Below are positions 8,532 through 16,652 of a DNA stretch of 64,000 nt, in pieces. Numbering within the stretch: position 1 is the stretch's first letter; every line of letters starts with the position of its first letter. Below the pieces are notes generated by a model, which saw only the letters and a program-made list of their open reading frames with translations, did no database searches and was not told where the DNA came from. The translations under genes and the position numbers were made by a program. The DNA lies in contig NZ_JH556657.1 in the NCBI RefSeq assembly GCF_000179595.2, positions 540,946 to 604,945 on the forward strand, read 5' to 3'. This DNA comes from Acetivibrio cellulolyticus CD2 (GTDB lineage Bacteria; Bacillota; Clostridia; Acetivibrionales; Acetivibrionaceae).

Positions 8532-9183
8532 TAAATAGATTGCGCTATTTTTATCTTAGAAGCGCACAATCACAAAATGAAATCAAAAATCTCTAAAATT
8601 ATAATTCTATAATTTCTATAGTTCTGGTTAAAATCTCTAAATCTATTAGTCTCTAGTCTTTACATTTATTTTATATGTATTAAAATCTAAATTTCTAAAT
8701 TTTATAATCTAAAACTAAAATTATCTCTCTAAAGTACTTTATCTCCCCTAAGACCTTAAAATTCTCCCCGATTCGTAAAAAATTCTATTTTTATTATTCA
8801 TAAAAATCTCCCCTAAAGCAAATAACAAAGAATTAGACTAAAGAATTAATAGACATAAACTTGTGTCAAAACCTATGATCAGAATTTTGTGAAGAAAGTT
8901 AATTAACTTTCTGACGCCTCCTTCCGATAAAATTTGATTTATGTTTATATTATAAGTTAACAAAGATAAGAAATAAGATACTTTTTAAATAAAGTGTAAG
9001 AGCATTTATGTTTGCCTTATGTTTTTATTATACAGCAGAAAAAAATCGAATTGAAGATAATAAAATTCTTTTTATACAATAAAATATTAAGGTGACATAA
9101 AATGTTGATAGGAGGCATGTTTTGCTCATAAGTACAAGACAAACTGGTTATAATAATAAAAATTGTTTGGAGATGATATTAAT
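8532..9183. other. Low-complexity intergenic stretch
   Basis: 8580-8830 is unusually poor in G and repeats variants of AAATCTCTAAA many times without fixed spacing. No ORF is credible. An inverted repeat GATTG(TG)CGCT / AGCGCAATC lies near 8538-8572. The right end holds the sspH promoter. Confidence 0.5.
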
Positions 9184-9375
9184 ATGGATAGTAATAGGGC
9201 TAAAAAGATAATGGAATCAAATGGAGTTATAGAAGTTTTATATCAGGGATCTCCGGTTTGGATAGAAAATGTTTTGGATAATAATACTGTTCAGGTATCT
9301 AATATCCAAACGAATGATAAAAAGGATGTTCCTGCATATATGCTTGTAGAAAAAGATTTGCCGCACAATATATAG
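9184..9375 (+). CDS. sspH: H-type small acid-soluble spore protein
   Basis: A 63-aa protein reading MDSNRAKKIMES then GVIEVLYQGSPVWIENV. This is the signature of the SspH family, minor small acid-soluble proteins of the spore core made under forespore control. Length matches the family (about 59-64 aa). ATG 9184 is chosen because GGAGATG lies just upstream; the in-frame ATG at 9163 lies before it. A strong terminator follows. It is evidence that the organism sporulates. Confidence 0.88.
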   Translation: MDSNRAKKIMESNGVIEVLYQGSPVWIENVLDNNTVQVSNIQTNDKKDVPAYMLVEKDLPHNI

Positions 9376-9506
9376 AAAACAATACTAATAGAGGCAGAAA
9401 TATTATATTGATAATAAATGTTTTATGCTTTATTATTAATAACGCATGAATTAAACCCTTAATTAAGTGAATTTTAGCATCACTTAAAATATGATAATTA
9501 GGTAGT

Positions 9507-9558
9507 GAGCTGATACCAAACTAGCTGAATTAGTTAGTTTGGTATCAGCTCCTTTTTT
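9507..9558 (+). terminator. Terminator downstream of sspH
   Basis: Very strong inverted repeat GAGCTGATACCAAACTA / TAGTTTGGTATCAGCTC followed by CCTTTTTT. It lies between sspH and the convergent minus-strand gene. Confidence 0.85.
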
Positions 9559-9564
9559 AAACTG

Positions 9565-10428
9565 TTATTTTAATAAATTTGTGAGAAAACCAAGTGAAGT
9601 TCCGGTTTCTAATATATGCTCAAATAAATGAAATACGGGAAAAAGAGCCAATAAAAATATTTCAAATAATATGAGCCTGTTTTCTGTTTGTTTAAAGCTT
9701 AAATTTGAGTAGAGATCCAATAAATCATGCAGACTATCTATTTTGCCATTTACAACACTTAAGCGTTCATCTAGTTCGTAATACTTTGAAATAATATCAT
9801 ATATATCCCTAAGTTCTGAAGTTTGCTCCACAAAGCCTGGCCTATCCAGAATTCTAATACTATGGATACTGTCATATTCAAAGCGCAGCATTTTGGAAAT
9901 CAAAACAGAGGATTTCTTTCTGTAAAATCCAAGACGGCCTTTTTGCAAATATGTAATGAACTTTTCGGCATCATCCAGAAGCATGTTTAAGTCCGATTCA
10001 AAACTGGAGAGCTCTGTAGACTTTGCAAGAATTATCGAAGTGACATGTATAAGAGTATCGCTATAATCATATTCAACATTGCTGTTTTGCCAGAGGTTGA
10101 TTTTTTGGTTTGGAAGAACTTTTATATAGTGGATTTCATAGTATTTATACAATAAAGAGTAGTTAATCTTACTGCCAAAAGATTCAATGTACTTAATAAA
10201 AGTATAGATTTCATCATCTTCAAAATTGGCAAAGGAAATACATCCATATTTAAATATATAGACATGTTTGTTTTCGGTATTGTATTTTAAGACCAAATCC
10301 AGTTCGTTTCCACTTAAAGTAATATATTCATCCCATCTGAATTTCATGGGAGTGCCAAGAAGCTCTACGATTTTATCCAATGGAAGAACAGGTGCAACCT
10401 TAACGCTTTTAATCTTTATGCTTTCCAT
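9565..10428 (-). CDS. RMD1/DUF155 family protein, copy B
   Basis: A 287-aa protein of the RMD1 (DUF155/YagE) family. The family pattern is seen as VLPNQKINLWQNSNVEYDYSD, ILAKSTELSSFESDL, GRLGFYRKKSSVLISKMLRFEYD and ILDRPGF. The C-terminus ends in a membrane helix (LILFEIFLLALFPVFHL). Eukaryotic relatives act at mitochondria; bacterial function is unknown. It lies 13 bp downstream of a paralogue (10442-11266), so the two are probably one operon. Confidence 0.78.
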   Translation of the reverse strand: MESIKIKSVKVAPVLPLDKIVELLGTPMKFRWDEYITLSGNELDLVLKYNTENKHVYIFKYGCISFANFEDDEIYTFIKYIESFGSKINYSLLYKYYEIHYIKVLPNQKINLWQNSNVEYDYSDTLIHVTSIILAKSTELSSFESDLNMLLDDAEKFITYLQKGRLGFYRKKSSVLISKMLRFEYDSIHSIRILDRPGFVEQTSELRDIYDIISKYYELDERLSVVNGKIDSLHDLLDLYSNLSFKQTENRLILFEIFLLALFPVFHLFEHILETGTSLGFLTNLLK

Positions 10429-10441
10429 TTTATATAACCCT

Positions 10442-11266
10442 CTACTTTATTAAGTCTAAAACCATAAGAACAATCTCTATAACGATCAATAAAACTATAA
10501 CCCATTCTACAAACAAGCCTCTTATGGAATGAGAAATAGAGGAAAAACCTTCGATAAGGCTATTTAAAATATTCGTTTTTTCCTTAAGTATTATATAACG
10601 ATCATTCAACTCGAAGAACTCTGCCATCTGGTTGTAGAATTCTTCTGCCTGAATACTTCCCCAAGTTATATCTGGCTTATCTAGAATCATTATATATGCC
10701 AATGTATTATACTCATGCCTGACAATTTTTGAAGTAGTATTTGCGATTTCTTTATTACCCACATTTAGCTTCCCTTTTTCCAATTTGTCAATCATTGTTT
10801 CAAGTTTATCGACGATTTTGCCGAGTTGCTCTTCAGTTTTTTCCAAGGCAACAGATTTTGCTATGACTGTTGAAATAAGTTCGGGGTAAAATTCTTCGAA
10901 CTTTGGTACCAGAACATATTTATCTGTAAGCTCGATTTTTGAATTGGCACGGACTTCTAATTCATAGTCATCGCTGTATTTTTCATAACCTTTTATATCA
11001 ATATCCGCTTTATTGCGTTTTAAATACTCCATGAAGGACAACTCGTCGCTAGTTGTGCAGTTAATAAATACAATGCTTCCGAAGGAAAACACCATTACTT
11101 TCTGTCCATCTTCTAAAGATCTTCCCAGAATTGAGCTTAGTATACCCCCGAAGAGTACAAGTGGCTCTTCCCATGTGTATTTCTTAGGAATATGGCATTG
11201 ATCAGCGATTTTGTTTAGTTCAATTTCGTTTGTTATCGCATAGGCTTTAAATACTATTCTGTTCAA
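10442..11266 (-). CDS. RMD1/DUF155 family protein, copy A
   Basis: A 274-aa paralogue of the next gene in the operon, with the same succession of family segments (VIAKSVALEKTEEQLGKIVDKLE, GKLNVGNKEIANTTSKIVRHEYN, MILDKPD) and a C-terminal membrane helix (FVEWVIVLLIVIEIVLMVL). The two copies are diverged but alignable end to end, which suggests an old tandem duplication, perhaps forming a hetero-oligomer at the membrane. No catalytic motif is known for the family. Confidence 0.78.
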   Translation of the reverse strand: MNRIVFKAYAITNEIELNKIADQCHIPKKYTWEEPLVLFGGILSSILGRSLEDGQKVMVFSFGSIVFINCTTSDELSFMEYLKRNKADIDIKGYEKYSDDYELEVRANSKIELTDKYVLVPKFEEFYPELISTVIAKSVALEKTEEQLGKIVDKLETMIDKLEKGKLNVGNKEIANTTSKIVRHEYNTLAYIMILDKPDITWGSIQAEEFYNQMAEFFELNDRYIILKEKTNILNSLIEGFSSISHSIRGLFVEWVIVLLIVIEIVLMVLDLIK

Positions 11267-11634
11267 AAATATTCACCAGCTTTCAGGGTATAGAATTATA
11301 ATTATATTATTGTTATTTTACAAGGATATTAAAGTTAAGAAATAATATTCTTCTTGAAAAGTTTTTTACAACTTTTATAAATACAATTTTATAGATTATT
11401 TTGTATATCTACGCTTCTATTCTATCATAGCTTATCTAAAAAGTAATTATTTTATTACATTTTTAAGTTTTCTAAAAACTTTTTAAGATGAATAGTAAAA
11501 GAAGGAATTTTTGATGCTCGTATAGAAATATATTTAGAGTTCAATTTATAATAAAAAGGCATATATTTCATTTCGACTTTAGGACATTTGCTTTGCAAAT
11601 TCCTCAAACAAAAACTACAAAATGGAGGTACAGT
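11267..11634. other. Divergent promoter region
   Basis: AT-rich region between the RMD1-family operon (minus) and the PilZ gene (plus). It must hold both promoters. No gene or clear hairpin is seen. Confidence 0.5.
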
Positions 11635-12249
11635 ATGGAGTTAAAACCAGGTGATATTGTATCAGTAGCGCATTATTCAGAAGATACTTCTTTTCAGAGC
11701 ATAGTTCTTGATGTGGTAGAGAATGAAGTTTTATTGAATCTTCCAAAAAAGTTTTCTATTTACAATCTATTTGAAAATGATCCAGTAGTTTTAGGGTTTC
11801 GGGCTGGTTTGGAAATATATGCGGCAGAATGTTCTATTAGGATTATCAATGTTAAAGACAGTAGTATAGCACTAAAAGTTGATAATATAGAATTTGTTAA
11901 GGAGAAAAGGATTTTTGAGAGATTTCCAGTATCTCTATATGCAGATATAAGAACGCATGAGGATGGGAACAGAAAAATTGCATGTATCAGTAATATAAGT
12001 TTGGATGGGCTGGCTATGGTATCGAGAAATGAGTTTTTTGAAGAGGATACGATAGATTTTGATATATATATAGATAAGCGGATTTTAAGGCTGTCAGGAA
12101 GTGTAATATGGAAGGAAAAGATCTCTGGTAATTTTCAGTATGGTATAAAGATAATTTACCAGGATTTTAATACAAAGAATTCACTAAAGCTTTACATGAA
12201 TATTTTGAAAAATGAACAGGAGAAGGCTATAATGCTTTTGAAAGAGTAA
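11635..12249 (+). CDS. PilZ-domain c-di-GMP effector, YcgR-like
   Basis: A 204-aa cytoplasmic protein with an N-terminal YcgR/YpfA-like beta domain (about 1-90) and a C-terminal PilZ domain (about 95-200). Both c-di-GMP motifs are intact: RxxxR as RIFER near residue 98 and the D/NxSxxG motif as NISLDG near 122. It should bind c-di-GMP and adjust motility or envelope functions. Start 11635 follows TGGAGG at good spacing; an upstream in-frame start at 11593 has none. No flagellar genes are next to it. Confidence 0.88.
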   Translation: MELKPGDIVSVAHYSEDTSFQSIVLDVVENEVLLNLPKKFSIYNLFENDPVVLGFRAGLEIYAAECSIRIINVKDSSIALKVDNIEFVKEKRIFERFPVSLYADIRTHEDGNRKIACISNISLDGLAMVSRNEFFEEDTIDFDIYIDKRILRLSGSVIWKEKISGNFQYGIKIIYQDFNTKNSLKLYMNILKNEQEKAIMLLKE

Positions 12250-12291
12250 AAGTGAATATATAATATATAAATTATGTAATTGTTCCAAAAG

Positions 12292-12342
12292 GAAACAAAC
12301 AAGAAAGGGGTTTTTGTCAGAATCTCTTTTCTTGTTTGTTTC
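12292..12342. terminator. Bidirectional terminator
   Basis: The arms GAAACAAACAAGAAA / TTTTCTTGTTTGTTTC sit between the convergent PilZ gene and a small minus-strand gene, with T-rich tails on both strands. Confidence 0.8.
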
Positions 12343-12372
12343 TTACTTTTAGGTATGTGCATTAATTACCTA

Positions 12373-12543
12373 CTATTTCTTTTTGCCAGGCATATTCTTG
12401 TTGTTTGCCTTAGCGCCTAAATCTTTAAATGCTGGATCCCTGTTTTCCCCAAGTTGATCGTTGGCAAACTCATACAGGCCTGATGGGTTTTCAATAGATG
12501 GCTTGGTGTTCTTATTTTTAGCAACATCTTTTTTACTGGACAT
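12373..12543 (-). CDS. Small hydrophilic protein, 56 aa
   Basis: ATG at 12543 follows a near-perfect ribosome site (GGAGGTGA, 5-6 bases). The product is Lys/Asn-rich at both ends with a middle segment NPSGLYEFANDQLGENRDPAF. No membrane or signal segment. Composition recalls small spore-associated or disordered proteins; I do not recognise the family. Confidence 0.6.
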   Translation of the reverse strand: MSSKKDVAKNKNTKPSIENPSGLYEFANDQLGENRDPAFKDLGAKANNKNMPGKKK

Positions 12544-12870
12544 AAAAATCACCTCCTATTTTTATTGTTAATAGTTTTCCTGTTTATTTAAAAGAAATAC
12601 AAAAAATAAAGTTGGTTTACTTAGGAAATTTTATAAATGACGGAGTTGTAAAGGTTTAATTAAAATACTATAATAATTAATGATATCTAGTGAATATTTT
12701 AAATTGGTTTGTTATAATGAAATTGTTTAATGGCAATAAATCTCGGAATTAGAGACGATATTTTGTTGTTTATGCATGAAATCTGTTTTTAGGTAAAATA
12801 ATTACAAAAAAGTTCAAATATCATTGTTGCAATCTTTTGATAATATTGGTATAACTGGATGAGGTTTGCT

Positions 12871-14121
12871 ATGGCGAATAGAATTCTAATTAAGGTACAG
12901 TGTTTTTTAGTATTGATCATAATAGTTTTAATTAATGGGATTTCGGTATTTGCTGTGAGTGAAGCACCCGAAATTAAGGGTGTATCCGCAATACTTGTTG
13001 AATCTAAAAGGGGACAGGTATTATTTGAAAAGGAGTCTAAAAGCAGGCTTCATATATCAAGTGCAAATAAAATGATGACAGCTCTGTTGGCATTGGAGAA
13101 AGTTGGTTCAAAGATTGATACACCCGTAACTATTAGTAAAAATGCCGCAGCAGCCCAAGGGTCTATACTGAATTTAGAAGTGGGAGGAAAATATTCTATT
13201 CAGGATTTGGTCTACACTGTAATACTTACGTCTGCAAATGATTCGGCAACAGCTCTGGCTGAGTATGTTGGGGGAGATTTTCAGTCATTTGTAAATATTA
13301 TGAATGATAAAGCCCGTGAACTTAAAATGACAGATACCAATTTTACAAATCCTACTGGATTGTATGATGAAGCACAATATACTACTGCTTATGATCTTGC
13401 TGTCTTAACCAGGTTTGCATTATCAAATCCATACTTTGAGCATATGTTTTCTTCTCAGGCTAAGTTATGGACCAATCAGGGAAAGGTAGAGGTTATCACA
13501 AACAGCAATAATCTTTTCTGGAGTTATAATGGTATTGACGGTGGTAAAACAGGATACAATGAAGTGGAGCGTCAAACCGCTATAACTACGGCTACAAGAG
13601 ATAATTTGAGAGTTATAAGTATTGTATTGGATTCTCCGGAGAAGAGTGTATATGACGATTCAACAAAACTGCTTGACTATGGATTTAACAATTATAAGAC
13701 AGGTGTTCTGGTTAAAAAGGATCAAACATTGAAAAGCATATCTGTAGGAGATAAACCTATAGACTTGATTAGTCCTATAGATGTCTATTATACTTTTCCG
13801 ATAGGAGAAGACTATATAAAGGCCATTGATCTAAAGCTTAAAGAGGGTATCGAACTACCTGTCCTCAAAACTGAGGTTGCAGGAACTATGAAGTATATAC
13901 TTAAGGATAATACCGAAATTGGTATAGATTTGTATCCTGCAGCTAATGTTTATTCGTCTGTAGACATGTTCTCTTCTATGGTTAAATATATGATTGAATA
14001 TAGAGATATTACAATTTTGCTGTTTATTTTGGTTGGAATAGAAGTTATTCTTGTTTTAGTAAAAATATTCAAGGGGTTAAAAAATGCTTTAACAAAAGTA
14101 TTATCAAGATCAAAAATATAG
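12871..14121 (+). CDS. dacF: D-alanyl-D-alanine carboxypeptidase, DacF-like (PBP5 type)
   Basis: A 416-aa S11 peptidase that trims the terminal D-Ala from peptidoglycan stem peptides outside the membrane. It has an N-terminal signal/anchor helix (residues about 7-30), the SxxK motif in SANKMMTALLAL, SAND as the SxN motif, and KTG in DGGKTGYN, all in proper order. The C-terminal PBP5 beta domain is followed by a C-terminal membrane helix (ILLFILVGIEVILVLVKIF). ATG 12871 has GAGG at good spacing; ATG 12859 has none. The symbol is by family; DacB or DacF roles in sporulation cannot be separated here. Confidence 0.88.
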   Translation: MANRILIKVQCFLVLIIIVLINGISVFAVSEAPEIKGVSAILVESKRGQVLFEKESKSRLHISSANKMMTALLALEKVGSKIDTPVTISKNAAAAQGSILNLEVGGKYSIQDLVYTVILTSANDSATALAEYVGGDFQSFVNIMNDKARELKMTDTNFTNPTGLYDEAQYTTAYDLAVLTRFALSNPYFEHMFSSQAKLWTNQGKVEVITNSNNLFWSYNGIDGGKTGYNEVERQTAITTATRDNLRVISIVLDSPEKSVYDDSTKLLDYGFNNYKTGVLVKKDQTLKSISVGDKPIDLISPIDVYYTFPIGEDYIKAIDLKLKEGIELPVLKTEVAGTMKYILKDNTEIGIDLYPAANVYSSVDMFSSMVKYMIEYRDITILLFILVGIEVILVLVKIFKGLKNALTKVLSRSKI

Positions 14122-14260
14122 GTGGTTTATATAAAACTTGGAAATCTATTGAAAAAGACAGCGCCAAGATGTAAAATTATTAAGACAGAAATATTTACAG
14201 AAATATTTTTTGTAAGTGTATTATATTCAATATTACAAGAAATAAATGTGGAGGCATATA

Positions 14261-14590
14261 ATGAAACTTGTTTTTGCTATAGTACATGATGAAGACGGGA
14301 ATAAAGTCATGAAAGAACTAAATAGCAATGGATTTAGTGTTACGAAGCTATGCTCAACAGGTGGTTTTTTGAAGGCGGGTAATACGACTCTACTTGTAGG
14401 GGTAGATCAAGACAAAGTTGATCAGGTTATAGAGATCATTAAGAGCAAATCCAAAAGTAGAAAACAGGTTATTAACTCACCTATTGCACCCATCGATGTA
14501 GGAAGTGTTTTTTTGAGTAATGCGGTTGAAGTTGTTGTAGGTGGTGCGACAATTTTTATTGTTGATGTAGAAAGATTTGAAAAAGTATAA
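14261..14590 (+). CDS. darA: Cyclic-di-AMP receptor, DarA/PstA type
   Basis: A 109-aa PII-like protein beginning MKLVFAIVHDEDGN. It carries the characteristic CSTGGFLKAGNTTLLVG stretch of DarA (PstA, YaaQ), a trimeric c-di-AMP binding protein without enzymatic activity. Length matches the family. GGAGG precedes ATG 14261. It lies 5 kb from the c-di-AMP synthase cdaA, on the same strand. Downstream targets of DarA are not known. Confidence 0.9.
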   Translation: MKLVFAIVHDEDGNKVMKELNSNGFSVTKLCSTGGFLKAGNTTLLVGVDQDKVDQVIEIIKSKSKSRKQVINSPIAPIDVGSVFLSNAVEVVVGGATIFIVDVERFEKV

Positions 14591-14664
14591 ATTAATATTT
14601 TCTGTAATAATTATATGATAGCGAGTAATTTGGTGTAATTATACCAGTAAGTGTAGAGGTGTAT

Positions 14665-15792
14665 ATGGGCTTTGATAGGAAGCTTTCCATTAAGGAAAGG
14701 ATACAAAAGAGAAGAAAACAAAAAAGGAAAAGATTTTTTATAGTTCTATGTTTTTTACTAATCAGCATTATGACATATTTTGTTATCAATAATGCTTTGG
14801 GGCATGACGGGGAGGATCCAGTATTTTCTGATAAAGAGCCTGCACAAAGTACTATTCAGATTACAGCTGCAGTTGAGTCTACTCCGACAGCTTTTCCTGC
14901 TAGTGTAGGTGTGGCATCAAGTGTTTCAACTACTCCAGAAGAAACTAACGGAGACAATGTAAATGCTTCTCCAGCAAATTCGGCTGAAAATGATGCAAAA
15001 GGGGAAAACAGTTTGGAGGTAAGTAGTAGTGCTCAGGGAAAAGTAAATTATGATAAACTAAAGAGCGATCTTGGACAATATATATCTAAATTTGCAGGCC
15101 AGTATGGGATACATTATATTGATCTTGAGAATAATTATGAGTTTGGAATAAATGATACAAATGAATATATAGCTGCAAGTACAGTAAAGGTGCCTCTTAA
15201 CTATTTCGTATATAAAAAGATAGCTGCGGGAGAGGTTGACCCTAAAAAAACTTTAACTTATACTGAGGGCGACTTTGAGGGTGGCACAGGTATTCTTCAA
15301 AATAAGAAACTGGCTGGAAAATCTTTTACTATAAAATATTTGATGGAGTTATCTATTACACACAGCGACAATATAGCAACAAATATGCTATTAAGACATT
15401 TTGGAAGAAAAAATCTTAAGAACTATATGAGGTCCCTTGGAGGAACCGTTGTAAAAGACAATAAGAATGTGTCCTGCCCAAAAGACATGGCAATTTATAT
15501 GAAAGACGTATATGAATTTTGTAATAGTAATGGTGAATTAGGTGAAGAGTTTAAGCATAACTTATGTAACACGGTGTTTAATGATAGGCTGCCAAAGCTA
15601 TTACCTAAAGAAGTGAAAGTTGCACATAAAGTTGGCAATCAGATCGAAGCTGTGCATGATGTGGGAATTATTTATACCGATAAGCCTTATGTGCTTACTG
15701 TTATGTCTAAAGGTATAGTTAGCGAGGAAGAAGCGTGTAACGTTATTGCAGAGATTTCCAAGAAGGTTTACGATGTAGTAAAGGATAGATAA
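14665..15792 (+). CDS. Membrane-anchored class A beta-lactamase-like serine hydrolase
   Basis: A 375-aa protein with a basic N-terminus, one membrane helix (FFIVLCFLLISIMTYFVI, residues about 27-45), a Thr/Ser/Ala-rich linker (about 50-130) and an extracellular class A beta-lactamase fold. The motifs seen are STVK (SxxK) and SDN in THSDNIAT. The KTG box is replaced by HKVG. It may be a lactamase or a peptidoglycan-acting hydrolase without antibiotic role; many clostridial members are of unknown substrate. GAGG precedes ATG 14665; the GTG at 14659 is too close to it. Confidence 0.8.
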   Translation: MGFDRKLSIKERIQKRRKQKRKRFFIVLCFLLISIMTYFVINNALGHDGEDPVFSDKEPAQSTIQITAAVESTPTAFPASVGVASSVSTTPEETNGDNVNASPANSAENDAKGENSLEVSSSAQGKVNYDKLKSDLGQYISKFAGQYGIHYIDLENNYEFGINDTNEYIAASTVKVPLNYFVYKKIAAGEVDPKKTLTYTEGDFEGGTGILQNKKLAGKSFTIKYLMELSITHSDNIATNMLLRHFGRKNLKNYMRSLGGTVVKDNKNVSCPKDMAIYMKDVYEFCNSNGELGEEFKHNLCNTVFNDRLPKLLPKEVKVAHKVGNQIEAVHDVGIIYTDKPYVLTVMSKGIVSEEEACNVIAEISKKVYDVVKDR

Positions 15793-15816
15793 TAAACAAT
15801 AGTATTTTGACAAAAT

Positions 15817-15846
15817 AAAAAGTCCTCTTTTGCAGGGGACTTTATT
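15817..15846. terminator. Bidirectional terminator
   Basis: Stem AAAGTCCTC / GGGGACTTT with loop TTTTGC and A/T runs on both sides. It ends the serine hydrolase gene, and could also end the minus-strand riboswitch transcript. Confidence 0.8.
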
Positions 15847-15961
15847 ATTGCTGTAATTTTTTTAGTTACCATATACTCCGGCTAAAATAAAATTGGTATA
15901 AGGAAATATTTAGGACCTATTTCCTCGAACGTGATATTCAGAGTATAAACAGAACTTTTAA

Positions 15962-16050
15962 TGGCAACCCGGCTATCTTAGCTTTGACTTTCGTCTCAGC
16001 TTTAGACCCAAGGCTTTGCGTCATTGCCTTTCGACAACTTTGCCCTGTTT
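15962..16050 (-). ncRNA. c-di-GMP-I (GEMM) riboswitch on the minus strand
   Basis: On the minus strand the region reads ACAGGGCAAAG, then CGAAAG, GACGCAAAGCC, then a second helix with a GAAA loop, TAGCCGGGTTGCC. These are the conserved blocks of GEMM class I: the ACAGGGCAAA start, GAAA tetraloop, GACGCAAAGCC joining strand, second arm with receptor, and GGGTTGCC end. The ACAGGG block matches c-di-GMP rather than cyclic AMP-GMP members. Nothing on the minus strand downstream looks like a real gene; the next thing is the antisense of the beta-lactamase-like gene, with a hairpin at 15901-15925 that could be a terminator switch. Confidence 0.85.
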
Positions 16051-16271
16051 CATAAGTCACTATTTATATCTCCTTATACCCAAATATAAAGGGGAGTATA
16101 ATGTACAATATTATTATAACATAGTAAAAAATTACTGTACATTTCGTTTTTTGAATATATTACAGCTTTTTAGTCTATTGAATTAGGTTATGATTAAAAT
16201 GGTTATATATTTCGTTGATTTTCACCATTTTTCGCATAAAGTAAAAATAAGAATTACTCTCAAAGAACGAG

Positions 16272-16321
16272 AAAAACACTACTATGCAACAGGGGAGATA
16301 CGTTCCATACTAGTGTTTTTT
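16272..16321. terminator. Orphan intrinsic terminator-like hairpin
   Basis: Arms AAAAACACTA / TAGTGTTTTT with a loop of about 29 bases. It stands between the riboswitch and a small membrane protein gene, with T runs on both strands. Confidence 0.55.
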
Positions 16322-16543
16322 GTAGAGATGTAGGATATTAAATTGAAGACGACGTTCATTTATCTTATATATAATATTTCTACATTTTTTTTAGAAATCC
16401 TTCAAGAAGAGAAAAATAATTATTTTTATTGTCATCAAAATAAAATATGTTTTTCAATATGCATTTTTTATTATAGAATAGAGATAAAAAATGTATAATT
16501 AGTATGTGTCTTAAAGAAAATAAATAAGGAAGTGAGAATACAA

Positions 16544-16645
16544 ATGAAACCTAAAACAGTGCGTATTATTGCATTAACAACAGCTATTTTGCTTTTTATT
16601 ACATCAGTTGGATTGATAACATTTTCAGCATTTTGGGGAAGGTAG
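16544..16645 (+). CDS. Small membrane protein, 33 aa
   Basis: ATG 16544 follows AAGGAAGTGAG. The product has a basic N-terminus (MKPKTVR) and one membrane helix (IIALTTAILLFITSVGLI). It ends 7 bp before the TTG start of the AmmeMemoRadiSam fusion, so the two are probably co-translated. Short single-helix proteins in this place may be regulatory. No family recognised. Confidence 0.6.
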   Translation: MKPKTVRIIALTTAILLFITSVGLITFSAFWGR

Positions 16646-16652
16646 TGATTAT

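Noticed and set aside
15600-15860. Minus-strand ORFs after the riboswitch
   Set aside because: The frame 15601-15813 is antisense to the serine hydrolase gene, and the 34-codon frame starting near 15860 contains the terminator; neither looks coding.
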